DNA of 64,000 bases from Nostoc sp. NMS9 (GCF_017114995.1 NZ_JABXKL010000019.1:186001-250000), one strand, 5' to 3'; counted from the stretch's first letter, positions 29,196-40,107 are shown. The notes: generated from the sequence alone by a model not told the origin. Numbers and translations are program-made.

Positions 29196-29756
29196 ATGGA
29201 AAAAACCGAAAAACAGAAAATGCTCGCAGGCGAATTATATTTGGCCGAAGATCCAGAATTGGCTGCCGAAAATAAGCTAGACAATCGTCTGTTGCGAAAG
29301 TACAATTCTACAACCGAAGAACAGCAAGAGCAACGGCAGCAAATTTTACAAGAATTATTTGGAAAAATCGGTCAAAAAGTAGCAATTGTGCCACCCTTTC
29401 ACTGTGACTATGGCAGTAATATTTTTGCTGGCGACAAATTGTATATGAACTATGGCTGTGTAATTTTAGACTGTAATACAGTTCACATTGGTGAAAATGT
29501 TTTGTGCGCTCCTTATGTGCAAATTTATACTGCTTATCATCCAACAGAGCCAGAAATTCGTCTTTCTGGTAGAGAATTAGCTGCCCCAGTTAACATTGGT
29601 AATAATGTCTGGATTGGTGGCAATACAATTATTTGTCCAGGTGTAACTATTGGTGATAACACAACCATTGGTGCTGGTAGTGTAGTTGTCAAAGATATAC
29701 CTGAGAATGTTGTCGCTGTTGGTAATCCCTGTCGCGTCATTCGGTACTTATCCTAG
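29196..29756 (+). CDS. Maltose/galactoside O-acetyltransferase family (left-handed beta-helix)
   Basis: [74 protein letters not shown]. Confidence 0.92.
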   Translation: MEKTEKQKMLAGELYLAEDPELAAENKLDNRLLRKYNSTTEEQQEQRQQILQELFGKIGQKVAIVPPFHCDYGSNIFAGDKLYMNYGCVILDCNTVHIGENVLCAPYVQIYTAYHPTEPEIRLSGRELAAPVNIGNNVWIGGNTIICPGVTIGDNTTIGAGSVVVKDIPENVVAVGNPCRVIRYLS

Positions 29757-29759
29757 AGT

Positions 29760-30140
29760 TTAAAATTTATAACCTCTAGCAATCCAATAGAGCCAGTCTG
29801 CGATCGCTTCTTGAGTTTCACTATCAGCATCAATGACTGCTATTTCAGATAATTTGGCAGAATATACATCATCATCCTTACCATTAATATAAGCTACTTC
29901 GACAAACATATCTTTTAAGCACTCATCGTCTGGGGCCATTCCCAATACTTCGACTTGTTTCTCCTCGACAGTACCTGATTTGCGTCCCTTCTTAGTCCAT
30001 CTAGCCAAAAAGGGAAAATTTAGAGTCTCTTCGAGGTAGTAGTACCAACCCATAGCCCGGTCTTCTTTATCTTCAGCATCTACAATAATCTCTGTTTTTA
30101 TGCGATGCTCTCGATTTTCGTCGGCTTCAATACTAGGCAT
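29760..30140 (-). CDS. CcbP-like cyanobacterial calcium-binding protein
   Basis: Acidic protein with AMGWYYYLEETLNFPFLARW; resembles the CcbP/Calcium_bind family from memory. Confidence 0.6.
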   Translation of the reverse strand: MPSIEADENREHRIKTEIIVDAEDKEDRAMGWYYYLEETLNFPFLARWTKKGRKSGTVEEKQVEVLGMAPDDECLKDMFVEVAYINGKDDDVYSAKLSEIAVIDADSETQEAIADWLYWIARGYKF

Positions 30141-30501
30141 AAGATAACACTTTGCGTATAATTCATTTTGATAATACTATCAAAATGTTTCTAAAATCAT
30201 AGTTAAATATATCTATTATGTCCGCATAATTACTTATTCACCTCCCAGAACCCCACACGCCAGATGCTCCACTTGGGGAGACCCCAGACGCTCTCTACGA
30301 GACGCTAAAAGCGAACGCGGACTCGCTAATGCTGCGCTATCGCCCTTGGCGTCTCCCCTTCTCCCAAAGGGAGAGGCTAACGCCAAGGGAGAAGACCGCA
30401 CTGGCTCCCCTTAATCCCCTCTTTGCAAACTCTTAGGGCAAGGTGGGGTGCAATGACTGTGGGAATAATAACTAATTATCTGGAAATGATATAAATTCTA
30501 C

Positions 30502-30534
30502 AAAAAACCGCTTGTCAATGACAAGCGGTTTTTT
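30502..30534. terminator. Strong symmetrical terminator hairpin
   Basis: aaaaaaccgcttgtcaatgacaagcggtttttt. Confidence 0.8.
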
Positions 30535-30592
30535 AGTTATTGTTCTTAAGGGGAACTTATTCGTTGCACTAAGATGCAATATTCTTCAGAGA

Positions 30593-31576
30593 TTAAACAA
30601 GTCTCAAATCAGGATAATTTGCTAACACATCATCAGATGTCAGAGTATCATTTTCAGCTTGTGGAGTCCAAAGAACTTCAATTGCTAGAAGCTTGTCGCT
30701 AGGGATACTACCAATTTGCCGCAAAGCTTGACGTAAATCATCAGCACTATTAATCGCTGTGGGGATATCAAACTTACCTAGTGTCGCCGCCAGCAAGGTG
30801 ACGATAATGTATTCACCAGCGCCTTCGGTAAATAGGCGGGTGGGGTTGTCGAGTTCACCAGCCGGAGGTAAAGCATCTTTGGCAAGGGCTGCTCTTAGCT
30901 GATTGTTGACGTTAGAAAGAGTTTCTTCGCTAAACTTGCTGCGTTCTGCCAATGACAGCCGATTAAACTGACCCTCAGCTGAATTTAAACTGGCTTGTTG
31001 AGTGCCACCACCTGCATATACAAAGTATTCGGGATGGCGGAGTAAAGCGAGACTGGCTTCTTGGAGAATTTCTGTTCTGCCTTCTGGGGTGTTAGTATCA
31101 GCAGTTTCAGCAATGTGGTTGAGTTCATTTTGCAATTCACGAGCTTGAGCTAACAAACCTACTTGCAAACGAGTTACAGAAACAGGAGAGTTACTGCTGT
31201 AATCTGCTTCTCCAGTTTCACCGCTAGAGACGCGGCGGAAAGTTTGCAATAAGAAATTAGCGATCGCCAAGAAAATTAAGATGGTAAATATACCACCAAA
31301 TCCTCCTCCAATACCCCAGAAGGGAAGTAGGAAGGGAAAGCCAAAGCCACCACCAAAACCACCACCAGGATAGTATCCGCCCCCGCCAGGAGGTGCATAA
31401 GTGCGCGGTGTATAGGTGCGGCTAGAAGGCGCTCTAAAGGAGCCACCACCGATGCGACCCCCACTGCGGGCTGCTAATGCGCCGTCAGCATGACCAAGAG
31501 CCAAAGCTAACACCAAGCTTAGGGCTAAGAAGGTTTTTAACAGCGGTTTGATGGTTTGTTGTAGTTTTTTACGCAT
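30593..31576 (-). CDS. DUF1517-like membrane protein
   Basis: Signal/TM N-terminus, GRIGGGSFRAPSSRTYTPRTYAPPGGGGYYPGGGFGGGFGFPFLLPF, conserved cyanobacterial C-terminus. Confidence 0.75.
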   Translation of the reverse strand: MRKKLQQTIKPLLKTFLALSLVLALALGHADGALAARSGGRIGGGSFRAPSSRTYTPRTYAPPGGGGYYPGGGFGGGFGFPFLLPFWGIGGGFGGIFTILIFLAIANFLLQTFRRVSSGETGEADYSSNSPVSVTRLQVGLLAQARELQNELNHIAETADTNTPEGRTEILQEASLALLRHPEYFVYAGGGTQQASLNSAEGQFNRLSLAERSKFSEETLSNVNNQLRAALAKDALPPAGELDNPTRLFTEGAGEYIIVTLLAATLGKFDIPTAINSADDLRQALRQIGSIPSDKLLAIEVLWTPQAENDTLTSDDVLANYPDLRLV

Positions 31577-32686
31577 AAGATTATCGCTTGAAAAACGGAA
31601 TTATTATTTATGATTTTTCCCCATGTTGGAACCAGTGTTGCAGGATGTCACTAACACTAGCCCGTAACAAGCAAGTTTGTAGCATTCACGTAGCATACCC
31701 TTTTAGAGGCTACATATTTAATTTACCGCGTCTTATCTTCGGTAAGTAGCGATCGCAGGGGGGATTTCTCGACTGGGGAACCGTACCTGAAGACATGTTT
31801 ATCCTTAGAGAAATTTGCGATGTCTACGATGGGCTACGCCTACGGGCAATTGTTTGCTATGCCTTGGACTAGGAGTCTCACACTACAGTTTTGAATTATA
31901 CAGATGATTTTAATTTTTAGTGATTATTTTGACTAATTTTTTTAATTATTCACTGGAACAGTGTTGAGTAAAAATAGGACTTACGTAAACATCCGAGTAG
32001 CGAGTGAATCTGACTTTTCACGGAATTTGGAAAATCTCTCTTTTTCATATCTCTCCCTTCTAGCAGAGAGACTTTAAATTTTCTCTCTTCCCGACACAGC
32101 AAGGAGGTTAGGTTTTTTCTGGGCTTTTCCACATCACGTCAAAAGTCAGGAATATTTATTATAAGTACTCCTTTTTAACTGATTACTCATGATTTAGCAC
32201 TGGCTCAACGACCTGCCCCCATTAATAGCATTATTTAGTACATTCGTAAGCTTTAAATGTACGCGTACGTATAATAATAAGTGCCTGTGATGCTTGTAAT
32301 TCATCCCAGACAGACACTACCTTGCTGCTAAAAAGTTATAAAAATTTTTATCATTTTGGCACAATAGTTCAGGTATTTAGGATATTCTATTGAACGTAGC
32401 TAAATTTAGGAATTTTCGCAACAGTTGTTCACTGAGCAATTTCGCTACAAGTGCTAGCTTTTATTTATTGTTCATCATGCACATAAATTATCAAGTAATG
32501 AGAAATTTGCAACAAAAATAAAATCAACACAATTAAAAAACAATTTTCCCGGCTAATCTTCTAAAATAGGCTTCAAATTTGTCTACCAAATTCGTTTTAA
32601 AAGAAATAAAATAATAATGATGGCTTTGAAAGTAATCCTAATTGTAAATATTAAAAACTATTTGAAATATAGTCATCAACTTTATT

Positions 32687-33904
32687 ATGGAACATATTTC
32701 TCAACTAACAGCCGAAATCAGAGACAAAGCTGCATACCCAGATATCCTAGTCATATCCCGGATCTTTCTGCCGAAAGAAGCTGTAATTGGGGAATATATC
32801 TACAATCGCTGTCTCCAAGATCCAGAACGAATAATTGTGCTGGCAGCTAGTTGCTCAGGAGATCAAGTATTTGATAAGAGTCAACAGTTTCCTGTGTATC
32901 GCTGGTATTATCCTAAATATTGGCGTAGTGGCTATGTAGGAAATATCCTGAAGCCTTTGCTCAATATCGTCTGCTCATTTGTCCTAGCAATTAAACTCTA
33001 TTTTCGCTATCACTATCGTTACATAGAGTGGGCCCACGGCTATGATTTTCCTTCACTGTTGCTATTGAGCTATTTGTTACCTATTCGCTTTTTTATCTAT
33101 CTGCACGGCAACGATCTTCTTTCTACTTTACACAATCCCGTGCTGCGATCGCTATTTAAATTAACACTCAAACGCGCCGAAGGTATTGTTTGTAACAGTT
33201 ATTATACAAGAGACTACCTTAGAACTGCTTTCCGATTAAATACTCCTACCCACGTCATTAACCCAGTAATCAGACCAGAAAAATTTGGTAATAATGTAGT
33301 CAGTCCCAGTAGCCTTGATGATTTACGGGTTCGCGTGCGTCAGACGTACAACATTCCCGACACAGCAATAGTTATTCTCTCCATCGGCAGGGTAGTAAAA
33401 CATAAAGCTTTCGACCGAGTAATTGATAATATCCCAATACTGCTAACTTTTGGGGTTGATGTCCACTATATACTCTGCGGTCAAGGGCCAAGTGAGTCGG
33501 AACTGAAATCTCTGGCGCATCGTTTGCGAGTAAATAAGCGCGTCCACTTTGCTGGATATGTGCCAGAGCGAGAATTAGCAAGTTATTATGCAGCTTGCGA
33601 CATATTTGCCATGCTGACTTTATCGGATACTAAACCTAATAATATGGAAGGTTTTGGTATGGCTTATTTAGAAGCAAGTTACTTCGGTAAGCCTGTAATT
33701 GCCCCTCGTTTAGGCGGTGTTCTAGATACAGTTCAGCATGAAGAAAATGGCATACTGGTCAATCCTAATTCTGGTTATGAAGTGTTTCAAGCTTTCAATC
33801 GGTTGTGCCAAGACCAGCAACTACGCGAGCAACTTGGTCGCAAAGGTAAAGAATTAGCCAAGCGTAGAACCCTTCATCGATCGCTTTACAAGTCTGATTT
33901 GTAA
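32687..33904 (+). CDS. Glycosyltransferase family 4
   Basis: ILSIGRVVKHKAFDRVIDNIPILL..YILCGQGPSESELKSLAHRLRVNKRVHFAGYVPERELASYYAACDIFAML..EGFGMAYLEASYFGKPVIAPRLGGVLDTV. Confidence 0.92.
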   Translation: MEHISQLTAEIRDKAAYPDILVISRIFLPKEAVIGEYIYNRCLQDPERIIVLAASCSGDQVFDKSQQFPVYRWYYPKYWRSGYVGNILKPLLNIVCSFVLAIKLYFRYHYRYIEWAHGYDFPSLLLLSYLLPIRFFIYLHGNDLLSTLHNPVLRSLFKLTLKRAEGIVCNSYYTRDYLRTAFRLNTPTHVINPVIRPEKFGNNVVSPSSLDDLRVRVRQTYNIPDTAIVILSIGRVVKHKAFDRVIDNIPILLTFGVDVHYILCGQGPSESELKSLAHRLRVNKRVHFAGYVPERELASYYAACDIFAMLTLSDTKPNNMEGFGMAYLEASYFGKPVIAPRLGGVLDTVQHEENGILVNPNSGYEVFQAFNRLCQDQQLREQLGRKGKELAKRRTLHRSLYKSDL

Positions 33905-33917
33905 GACTTTATTACAT

Positions 33918-36900
33918 TCAAGGGCATACACTCAGTTTTTTCTTTTCATCAGGGTTAGTTACAAGGTAATCTTTAAGGCGATCGCACCCTTCATCCAGCA
34001 GTTCATTTAGTCCCCGGATACGCCACACAATTACCGTCTTGTCTTCACTGGCTGTAGCCAGCAGTTTACCATGCGGGCTAAAATCTGAACTATTAATATT
34101 GCCTTGATGATCTGTAAATTCTGCTACCTGTTGTCCTGATGATAAATTCCACAGCCGAATTTTGTTAGTAGCAGAAGCTGTCGCTAGGATTTTACCGTCC
34201 CATGTGAAACGTAATTGTGTAACCCTGCCTTGATAAGTCTTAAATTGTTTTAACTTATTTCCGAAATAATCCCATAAGATAACCGTCCCATCGTCTCCAG
34301 CTGTAGCCAGTTTATTTTCTTTGAGACTAAAATTGACTGTGTTAACATTGCCATTATGACCGATCAATTTTATAGACAACTTCTTGCTCTTGCTACTAAT
34401 ATCCCATAGAAATGCCTTCGTATTTTCTCCAACTATAGCTATAAGCTTGTCATCTGGACTAAATGTAACGCCGTTAACTTTGCCTTCGTGCGGAACTTCT
34501 TGCAACTTGTTTCCGTTGAGATCCCACCGTATCGGTTTGCCATCATCTCCAGCACTAACAAGCTCATTTCCTGCGGTATTAAAATTGATACTCCATATTG
34601 CTTGAGAATGCCCCTCAAAAGGTTTCCGACTATTTAACCAATCCCCAGTGCGCGTCCAGAGCTTTATTGTGCCATCTTTTCCACCTGTAACAATTAAGTT
34701 TTTTGCTTTGTCTGGGCTAAAACGTACAGTATTGACACCACTTTGACCGGCTTTGAATTTTTTTACCAGCTTCTCTTCGAGGTTCCAAATCCTAATATAG
34801 TCATCATCTGAAGCTGTAACCAGTAAGTTGCCTTCTGGGTTAAAACGAACACTACCAACAGCTTTTTCATGCCCCTCTAGTTTGATTAAGGGATTTTTGG
34901 GTTTGATTAATGATTTTCCTGGAACTGCCCAAAATTTCACCGTACCATCATCTTTTCCAGCAGTAGCAAGAGTATCGCCCTTCGTATTAAAGCGAATGCT
35001 GACAACACTGCCCTGATGACCCTTAAATTCTGCTTCCAGTGTTCTATTGAAATTTTTCCACAGTCGGACTTTGCCATCGCTACCTGATGTAGCAATCAGT
35101 TCATCATTGCTAATACGAACTGTCTCCACACCTTCAGGGTGAGCCTCAAATTTTTTTTCTGCCAGTTCTTTTCCTGAAAAATCCCACAGCCTGACGGTAC
35201 CATCATCTCCAGCTGTCGCAAGTTGTTTTTCTTTGGGGTGAAACCAGACGCTGTTAACACTACATTTTTTAGTGTCTTTGACATTGCATTGATGACCTTT
35301 AAATATTGCTATCGATTCTGTCTGATTGATATCCCAAAGCTTTGCCAGTCCATCCTCTCCAGCTGTGGCAAATTGCTGGTTATTATAAGGGTTGGGATTA
35401 AGGCTTTTGATACTACTGCTGTGAGCAGGTATTGTTTTAAAAAGTTGTCCTTGGAGAGTCCATAGTCTGACGTAGCCATCATCTCCAGTTGTTGCCAACA
35501 GGTTTATCTTGGGAAGAAAACGAACATTGTTAACACTACATTTATCACCCTCTTTTGCTAAGTCGTATTCTTTTATTTCACATTGATGATGTATAGATGT
35601 TATGGAAGGTGGAGACCAATTTTGATCTGCTGATAAAAAATTCCACATCTGTGAGACATCCCACAGTTTTACCCAACCATTACTTGTAGCTGTCGCCAAT
35701 ATTGTTTGATCTTCGTTAAAATCGATACTCTTGATACTGTTGTTGTGCAGTTTAGAATTTTTCAATGTTCTCAATGGCTTTCCCAGGAAATCCCGCCATG
35801 TGACTGTGCCATCTTCTCCACCGACAACAATTAATTCCTGTTGGTTATCCTTTTGAATAAAACGGATACTATTTACACCTCTTTGGTAAGTATTGATTTG
35901 ATTTGTTTGATGAATATTATCCAGAATCTTTTGCAAAGCTAGCAGAGGACTTGTAGCTGGACAGTCTTGCAAACATTGACTGTTCCAAAAAGCCATCTTT
36001 TTAACTTCTTGTCCGGCTTCCATTGCTGACATTAAAGCCTCCATTTCTCCAGCGCCAGACTCAAAATTTCTTAAAGCGGTGACTCCAGAGGCTTCAACTT
36101 CGGCTGTCCATCGCAGCCAAAATGCAACCATAGCTAAGATTGAGACTACTACTAAACCACCTGTCAGCCCAAATAGAGTCAGCTTGCGGCGGCGTTCTTT
36201 TTGCTGACGATCGCGATCGCGCAGTGCCGAACTCTGCTGGATGAAACCTTGCTCTGCTTGGCTCAACTCATCTCGGCGCTGCTTGAGCCAATTTTCTGCC
36301 TCCGCTAGGGGGACACCTCGCAGCAATGGCCCCTCATCTTGTCCGGCATTTTCCCACTGACGTATTCTTGTTCGCAATAATTCTTGCCAAGTGCGGAAAG
36401 AGCGATCGCTCTCCATCCAAACGTGCAGTCGTCCCCATTCCCGAATCAAGGTTTCATGGACAATCTCTACTGTTTCTTTACCAGCAGTTTCATCACGTCC
36501 AGTTACTACTAGCCGCGCATCAGCCAAACGCCTCACCAAATCCCAATTATTGTCTCCCACCTCATTTTTGGTAGCTAGTCTGCGGGTGTCTTCTGTGCCT
36601 TCCCCAGGCCGCACCAGTTGAACAAATATTTGCTGTGCTTGTTGTTGCTCCTCTGGATTGAGCCTAGTAAACTCAGCTTCTGCATGGTTCGCCAACGACT
36701 TTTCTACACCGCCGATCACTTCGTAAGCAGCATGAGTCATTTGGCGATTTTGCTGTTTTGCCCACAGTTGCGTCAAAGTAAATTCCAGTAATGGCAAATT
36801 GCCTGGTGAATCCGCCACTGCTCTGAGAATCCGCTCTGCAAGACCCTCTTCTAACCTTACTCCTTGCTTGTTTGCAGGTCGAGCGATCGCCTGCTGCAAT

Positions 36901-38153
36901 TCTTCTCGGTTCATCGGAGCAAGTTTTAAATCAGCATTCTGCAAAGCATCGGCGAAACGACGATCAGAAAGTGCATATCCCAGAAAGTCAGCCCGCAAGG
37001 TCAGCAAAAGGGTAAAATTCTGTACCAGTTTAGCCGCTTCTAGTAATTGATTTAAAAATAGCTGGCGCTCTTTAACATCTGAGCAAGAAGTATAAAGTTC
37101 CTCCAATTGATCGACCACCAGTAACAGGCGGTTATCCTCATTCTCCGACAAAACCTGCGATAAAAAAGTATGTCCTAGTTCTCCCTCTCGCAACGCACCA
37201 GCTAATTTTCTGGCATCAATATCTTGTTGTATCTTCGTTTCCTTTGGTTCACGCAGGCGCACAATTACTGCTGTTAATTCATCTACAGGATGAGTTTTTG
37301 GGCGAAAAGATTCGATCAGCCAATTACCTTGCTGGCGTAGATGCGGAATTAAACCCGCAAACACTACGCTAGATTTACCACTACCAGACGATCCAATTAC
37401 CGCTACCAATGATTGTTTTTGGACTGTATCTACTAGTTTTTGGGTGAAAATATCCCGTCCAAAGAAAAACCGTGTATCTGCTTCCCGGAAAGGAAATAAA
37501 CCGCGATAGGGACAAGAGGCAATAGCTTGGTCACGCAACACAGACCATGCACTCACCAACACTTGTGTGGGAATCATAAACCCAACTTTAGCTTCTGGTC
37601 GGTTGATGTCTACTGCTACTGCTATACCTGCTATACCCTGAAGCTCACCATCCCATATAGGCGCACCACTGAAACCAGGCTCTAGTCTATAACCTGGTTG
37701 TTTCACATCCTCTAGCTGCACCCAACTTTTAGCTGTGCGTCCACGTAAAACGCCAGTAGCCCAAACACCATCTGGTTGTCCTGCTGGAAAACCTAATACT
37801 CTCAAAGGATGTCCCGCCCAATCATCAGATGTAATTAATGGTGCGAGTAGAGCTTTATCTGGAGGAGAATGTTTTAATTCCAATCCAGCAATATCTTCTA
37901 GTGCCATACCAGGATTTACAGGTAGCCAGAAAACAACCTTAGCTTGGAGGAGTTGTTTAGCTGCCACTAGGGGAAAATCCAAGGTGATTTCTGCATCTGG
38001 CATTTGGACAGTATTCCTTGGAAGTCCCAAGGCATCAGCTACTACATGGGCGCAGGTGAGGATGTACTTTTGGGAAACTAAGAAACCAGCACCAATTACT
38101 TTGCCACCATTGGAGTAAATCCTGACAATAGATAACTCAAGGGGTGCTGCCAT
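33918..38153 (-). CDS. Trypsin-like protease - nSTAND-type NTPase - WD40 (14 repeats) protein
   Basis: GAGFLVSQKYILTCAHVV and GFSGAPIWDG trypsin motifs; CPYRGLFPFREADTRFFFGRDIFTQKL..VAVIGSSGSGKSSVVFAGL; LLLVVDQLEELYT; TM segment; 14 WD-type repeats. Confidence 0.88.
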   Translation of the reverse strand: MAAPLELSIVRIYSNGGKVIGAGFLVSQKYILTCAHVVADALGLPRNTVQMPDAEITLDFPLVAAKQLLQAKVVFWLPVNPGMALEDIAGLELKHSPPDKALLAPLITSDDWAGHPLRVLGFPAGQPDGVWATGVLRGRTAKSWVQLEDVKQPGYRLEPGFSGAPIWDGELQGIAGIAVAVDINRPEAKVGFMIPTQVLVSAWSVLRDQAIASCPYRGLFPFREADTRFFFGRDIFTQKLVDTVQKQSLVAVIGSSGSGKSSVVFAGLIPHLRQQGNWLIESFRPKTHPVDELTAVIVRLREPKETKIQQDIDARKLAGALREGELGHTFLSQVLSENEDNRLLLVVDQLEELYTSCSDVKERQLFLNQLLEAAKLVQNFTLLLTLRADFLGYALSDRRFADALQNADLKLAPMNREELQQAIARPANKQGVRLEEGLAERILRAVADSPGNLPLLEFTLTQLWAKQQNRQMTHAAYEVIGGVEKSLANHAEAEFTRLNPEEQQQAQQIFVQLVRPGEGTEDTRRLATKNEVGDNNWDLVRRLADARLVVTGRDETAGKETVEIVHETLIREWGRLHVWMESDRSFRTWQELLRTRIRQWENAGQDEGPLLRGVPLAEAENWLKQRRDELSQAEQGFIQQSSALRDRDRQQKERRRKLTLFGLTGGLVVVSILAMVAFWLRWTAEVEASGVTALRNFESGAGEMEALMSAMEAGQEVKKMAFWNSQCLQDCPATSPLLALQKILDNIHQTNQINTYQRGVNSIRFIQKDNQQELIVVGGEDGTVTWRDFLGKPLRTLKNSKLHNNSIKSIDFNEDQTILATATSNGWVKLWDVSQMWNFLSADQNWSPPSITSIHHQCEIKEYDLAKEGDKCSVNNVRFLPKINLLATTGDDGYVRLWTLQGQLFKTIPAHSSSIKSLNPNPYNNQQFATAGEDGLAKLWDINQTESIAIFKGHQCNVKDTKKCSVNSVWFHPKEKQLATAGDDGTVRLWDFSGKELAEKKFEAHPEGVETVRISNDELIATSGSDGKVRLWKNFNRTLEAEFKGHQGSVVSIRFNTKGDTLATAGKDDGTVKFWAVPGKSLIKPKNPLIKLEGHEKAVGSVRFNPEGNLLVTASDDDYIRIWNLEEKLVKKFKAGQSGVNTVRFSPDKAKNLIVTGGKDGTIKLWTRTGDWLNSRKPFEGHSQAIWSINFNTAGNELVSAGDDGKPIRWDLNGNKLQEVPHEGKVNGVTFSPDDKLIAIVGENTKAFLWDISSKSKKLSIKLIGHNGNVNTVNFSLKENKLATAGDDGTVILWDYFGNKLKQFKTYQGRVTQLRFTWDGKILATASATNKIRLWNLSSGQQVAEFTDHQGNINSSDFSPHGKLLATASEDKTVIVWRIRGLNELLDEGCDRLKDYLVTNPDEKKKLSVCP

Positions 38154-38475
38154 TTTGTGAATCTCTTTTCCACTTCAGGGTGATTTCATAGTTGACTTCA
38201 CTATTACCAGAAGCTACAACTGCTCCAAGTTGAGCGCTAATCTTGATGCCAAACTTGACTTCCACTTCATCTGCCGGTTGTTTGATGCTGCCTATTTTGG
38301 TAATAATTGCATTAGTGATCGGCTTGACGGTTTCTAGGGCTGACTCGAAAGTTTGTGTAGCTTTATCAACCACTTGGTCTCGCAAACCGATGCGATCGTC
38401 GATTTGTGCTGCTTCGTCTACTTCAACAAGAATGGATTCGCCACTTTCAAGAGGAAATTCTACTATGCGTTTCAC
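38137..38475 (-). CDS. Trypsin-co-occurring (Trypco1/CU044_2847-like) protein
   Basis: IVEFPLESGESILVEVDEA..VKPITNAIITKIGSIKQPADEVEVKFGIKISAQLGAVVASGNSEVNYEITLKW; overlaps the protease-NTPase-WD40 start. Confidence 0.7.
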   Translation of the reverse strand: MKRIVEFPLESGESILVEVDEAAQIDDRIGLRDQVVDKATQTFESALETVKPITNAIITKIGSIKQPADEVEVKFGIKISAQLGAVVASGNSEVNYEITLKWKRDSQNGSTP

Positions 38476-38668
38476 AACAAACTTATAAAATTGGGTATAA
38501 ATACGTAAAAATCAATTTACATTGATTGTAGAAGGTTTTTTATTACTTGAGGTTTCCAGATAATGGGACTTTTAGAATCTAACGACAATTTTGCAACCCC
38601 AAATAGGTTGATCAGAAATATGCCGAAAACCCTGGAGGTTGAAACAGATTAAAACTGGCTCAAATTAA

Positions 38669-38881
38669 CTAACCACCACCAACGATAGTTACCACTTCTA
38701 AGCGATCGCCTGGTTGCACTTTTGTTTCCGGCCAAAATTGGCGGTGTAAAATTTCGCCGTTATACTCCACAGCTAACAAGCGGGGGTTAAAACCCAACTG
38801 TTGGAGTAAGTCGGGTAAAGAAGTTTGAAACGAACAGCTATGGGTTTCCCCATTTACCTGAATCGTAATCTCGTTAGACAT
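38669..38881 (-). CDS. thiS: Sulfur carrier protein ThiS
   Basis: ITIQVNGETHSCSFQTSLPDLLQQLGFNPRLLAVEYNGEILHRQFWPETKVQPGDRLEVVTIVGGG, C-terminal GG. Confidence 0.94.
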   Translation of the reverse strand: MSNEITIQVNGETHSCSFQTSLPDLLQQLGFNPRLLAVEYNGEILHRQFWPETKVQPGDRLEVVTIVGGG

Positions 38882-38941
38882 AAATGTGGGGAATTGGGAC
38901 TAGGGAATGGAGTATTAGGTATTGGTTACTTACTTTGGACA

Positions 38942-38976
38942 AATGACAAATGACGAATGACAAATGACAAATGACT
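38942..38976. repeat. Heptamer STRR (aaatgac)n between thiE and thiS
   Basis: aaatgacaaatgacgaatgacaaatgacaaatgact. Confidence 0.9.
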
Positions 38977-38979
38977 CTT

Positions 38980-40095
38980 TTAGAGTTCTGGTTTAATGCG
39001 ATTGAGTTGCGAGAGCAAATATTGTGTCACGAGGGTAGGCTGTTCGGCTTGCATGAGCGATCGCACCACCGCTACACGTTCGGCTCCGGCATCGATCACA
39101 TCATTGATATTATTGGCATCTATTCCCCCAATTGCAAACCAGGGAATTGAGCAATTTTTGGCTGCATAGCTGACATATTCTAGCCCTGTTGCTGCTTTAC
39201 CTACTTTGGTGGGAGTTTCATAAACTGGCCCCACGCCAATATAATCTACACCTTCAGCAATTGCTGCTTGCATTTCTTCTTTATTTGTGGTAGAAAGCCC
39301 TATCAGACGCTGCGAACCCAGTAATTGTCGAGCAACAGCAATAGGCATATCTTGTTGTCCCAAATGCACCCCATCGGCATCGACAGCTAAAGCTACATCC
39401 ACGCGATCGTTAACAATAAACAAAGCACCATAGATGTGGCATAACTGCCGTAATTTTCTCGCTTGTTCCAGACGCAAAGAATCATCGGCGGTTTTGTCGC
39501 GGTATTGTAAAAGCGTTAATCCCCCTTTGAGTGCAGCCTCGACATTGTTCAACAAATTTTCACTAGGGGAAGTCACAAGATACAAATGCGATCGCCACAA
39601 CAATTGATGGCGCTGATGACCCATTAAATTACTTTCTAGGGTATAAACCTGATAGCGCATCTGCTTACAAGCTTTAGCCATATTTGGCAGGGTTAGCTTG
39701 CTGTATTCTTCCAACACCCGTAATGCTTCTTCTATTCGGCAAAAGTTAGCTTGCAATACCGATTTTATACTAGCTCGTTGTTCTTCTTGAGGATGGGTTA
39801 ACTCAGTCCCCGGATCGCCTGGTGTATCTCGCGCCGCCCGTAATTCTGGGGTATGCCACTTGGCTACCTCTTGTCGCAGCCGCTTGCATTCAAGAGCCAA
39901 CTGGGCATTATTCAACCCAAACCGACACCATTCCTCAATAATTCGCAAGCCCTCACGAGCGCGGTCTAAATTGGCATCTAAAATGCGGTAAACAACTTGC
40001 TGTATTTGCTCTTTTTGGCTGTATGGCTCGACCATTACAACAACCCCATTAGTGCTTTCATCGAAGTGTGAATTATCATAAGTCCTAGTAACCAT
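38980..40095 (-). CDS. thiE: Thiamine phosphate synthase with cyanobacterial N-terminal extension
   Basis: LLQYRDKTADDSLRLEQARKLRQLC, FIVNDRVDVALAVDADGVHLGQQDMP, IGLSTTNKEEMQAA..DYIGVGPVYETPTK, WFAIGGIDANNI. Confidence 0.93.
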   Translation of the reverse strand: MVTRTYDNSHFDESTNGVVVMVEPYSQKEQIQQVVYRILDANLDRAREGLRIIEEWCRFGLNNAQLALECKRLRQEVAKWHTPELRAARDTPGDPGTELTHPQEEQRASIKSVLQANFCRIEEALRVLEEYSKLTLPNMAKACKQMRYQVYTLESNLMGHQRHQLLWRSHLYLVTSPSENLLNNVEAALKGGLTLLQYRDKTADDSLRLEQARKLRQLCHIYGALFIVNDRVDVALAVDADGVHLGQQDMPIAVARQLLGSQRLIGLSTTNKEEMQAAIAEGVDYIGVGPVYETPTKVGKAATGLEYVSYAAKNCSIPWFAIGGIDANNINDVIDAGAERVAVVRSLMQAEQPTLVTQYLLSQLNRIKPEL

Positions 40096-40107
40096 AAGTT
40101 AATTAAT

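Noticed and set aside
32617-32850. 77-aa ORF overlapping the glycosyltransferase start
   Set aside because: Out-of-frame overlap with a much better supported CDS.
34384-38118. Numerous plus-strand ORFs opposite the trypsin-nSTAND-WD40 gene
   Set aside because: Antisense shadows; no recognisable motifs.
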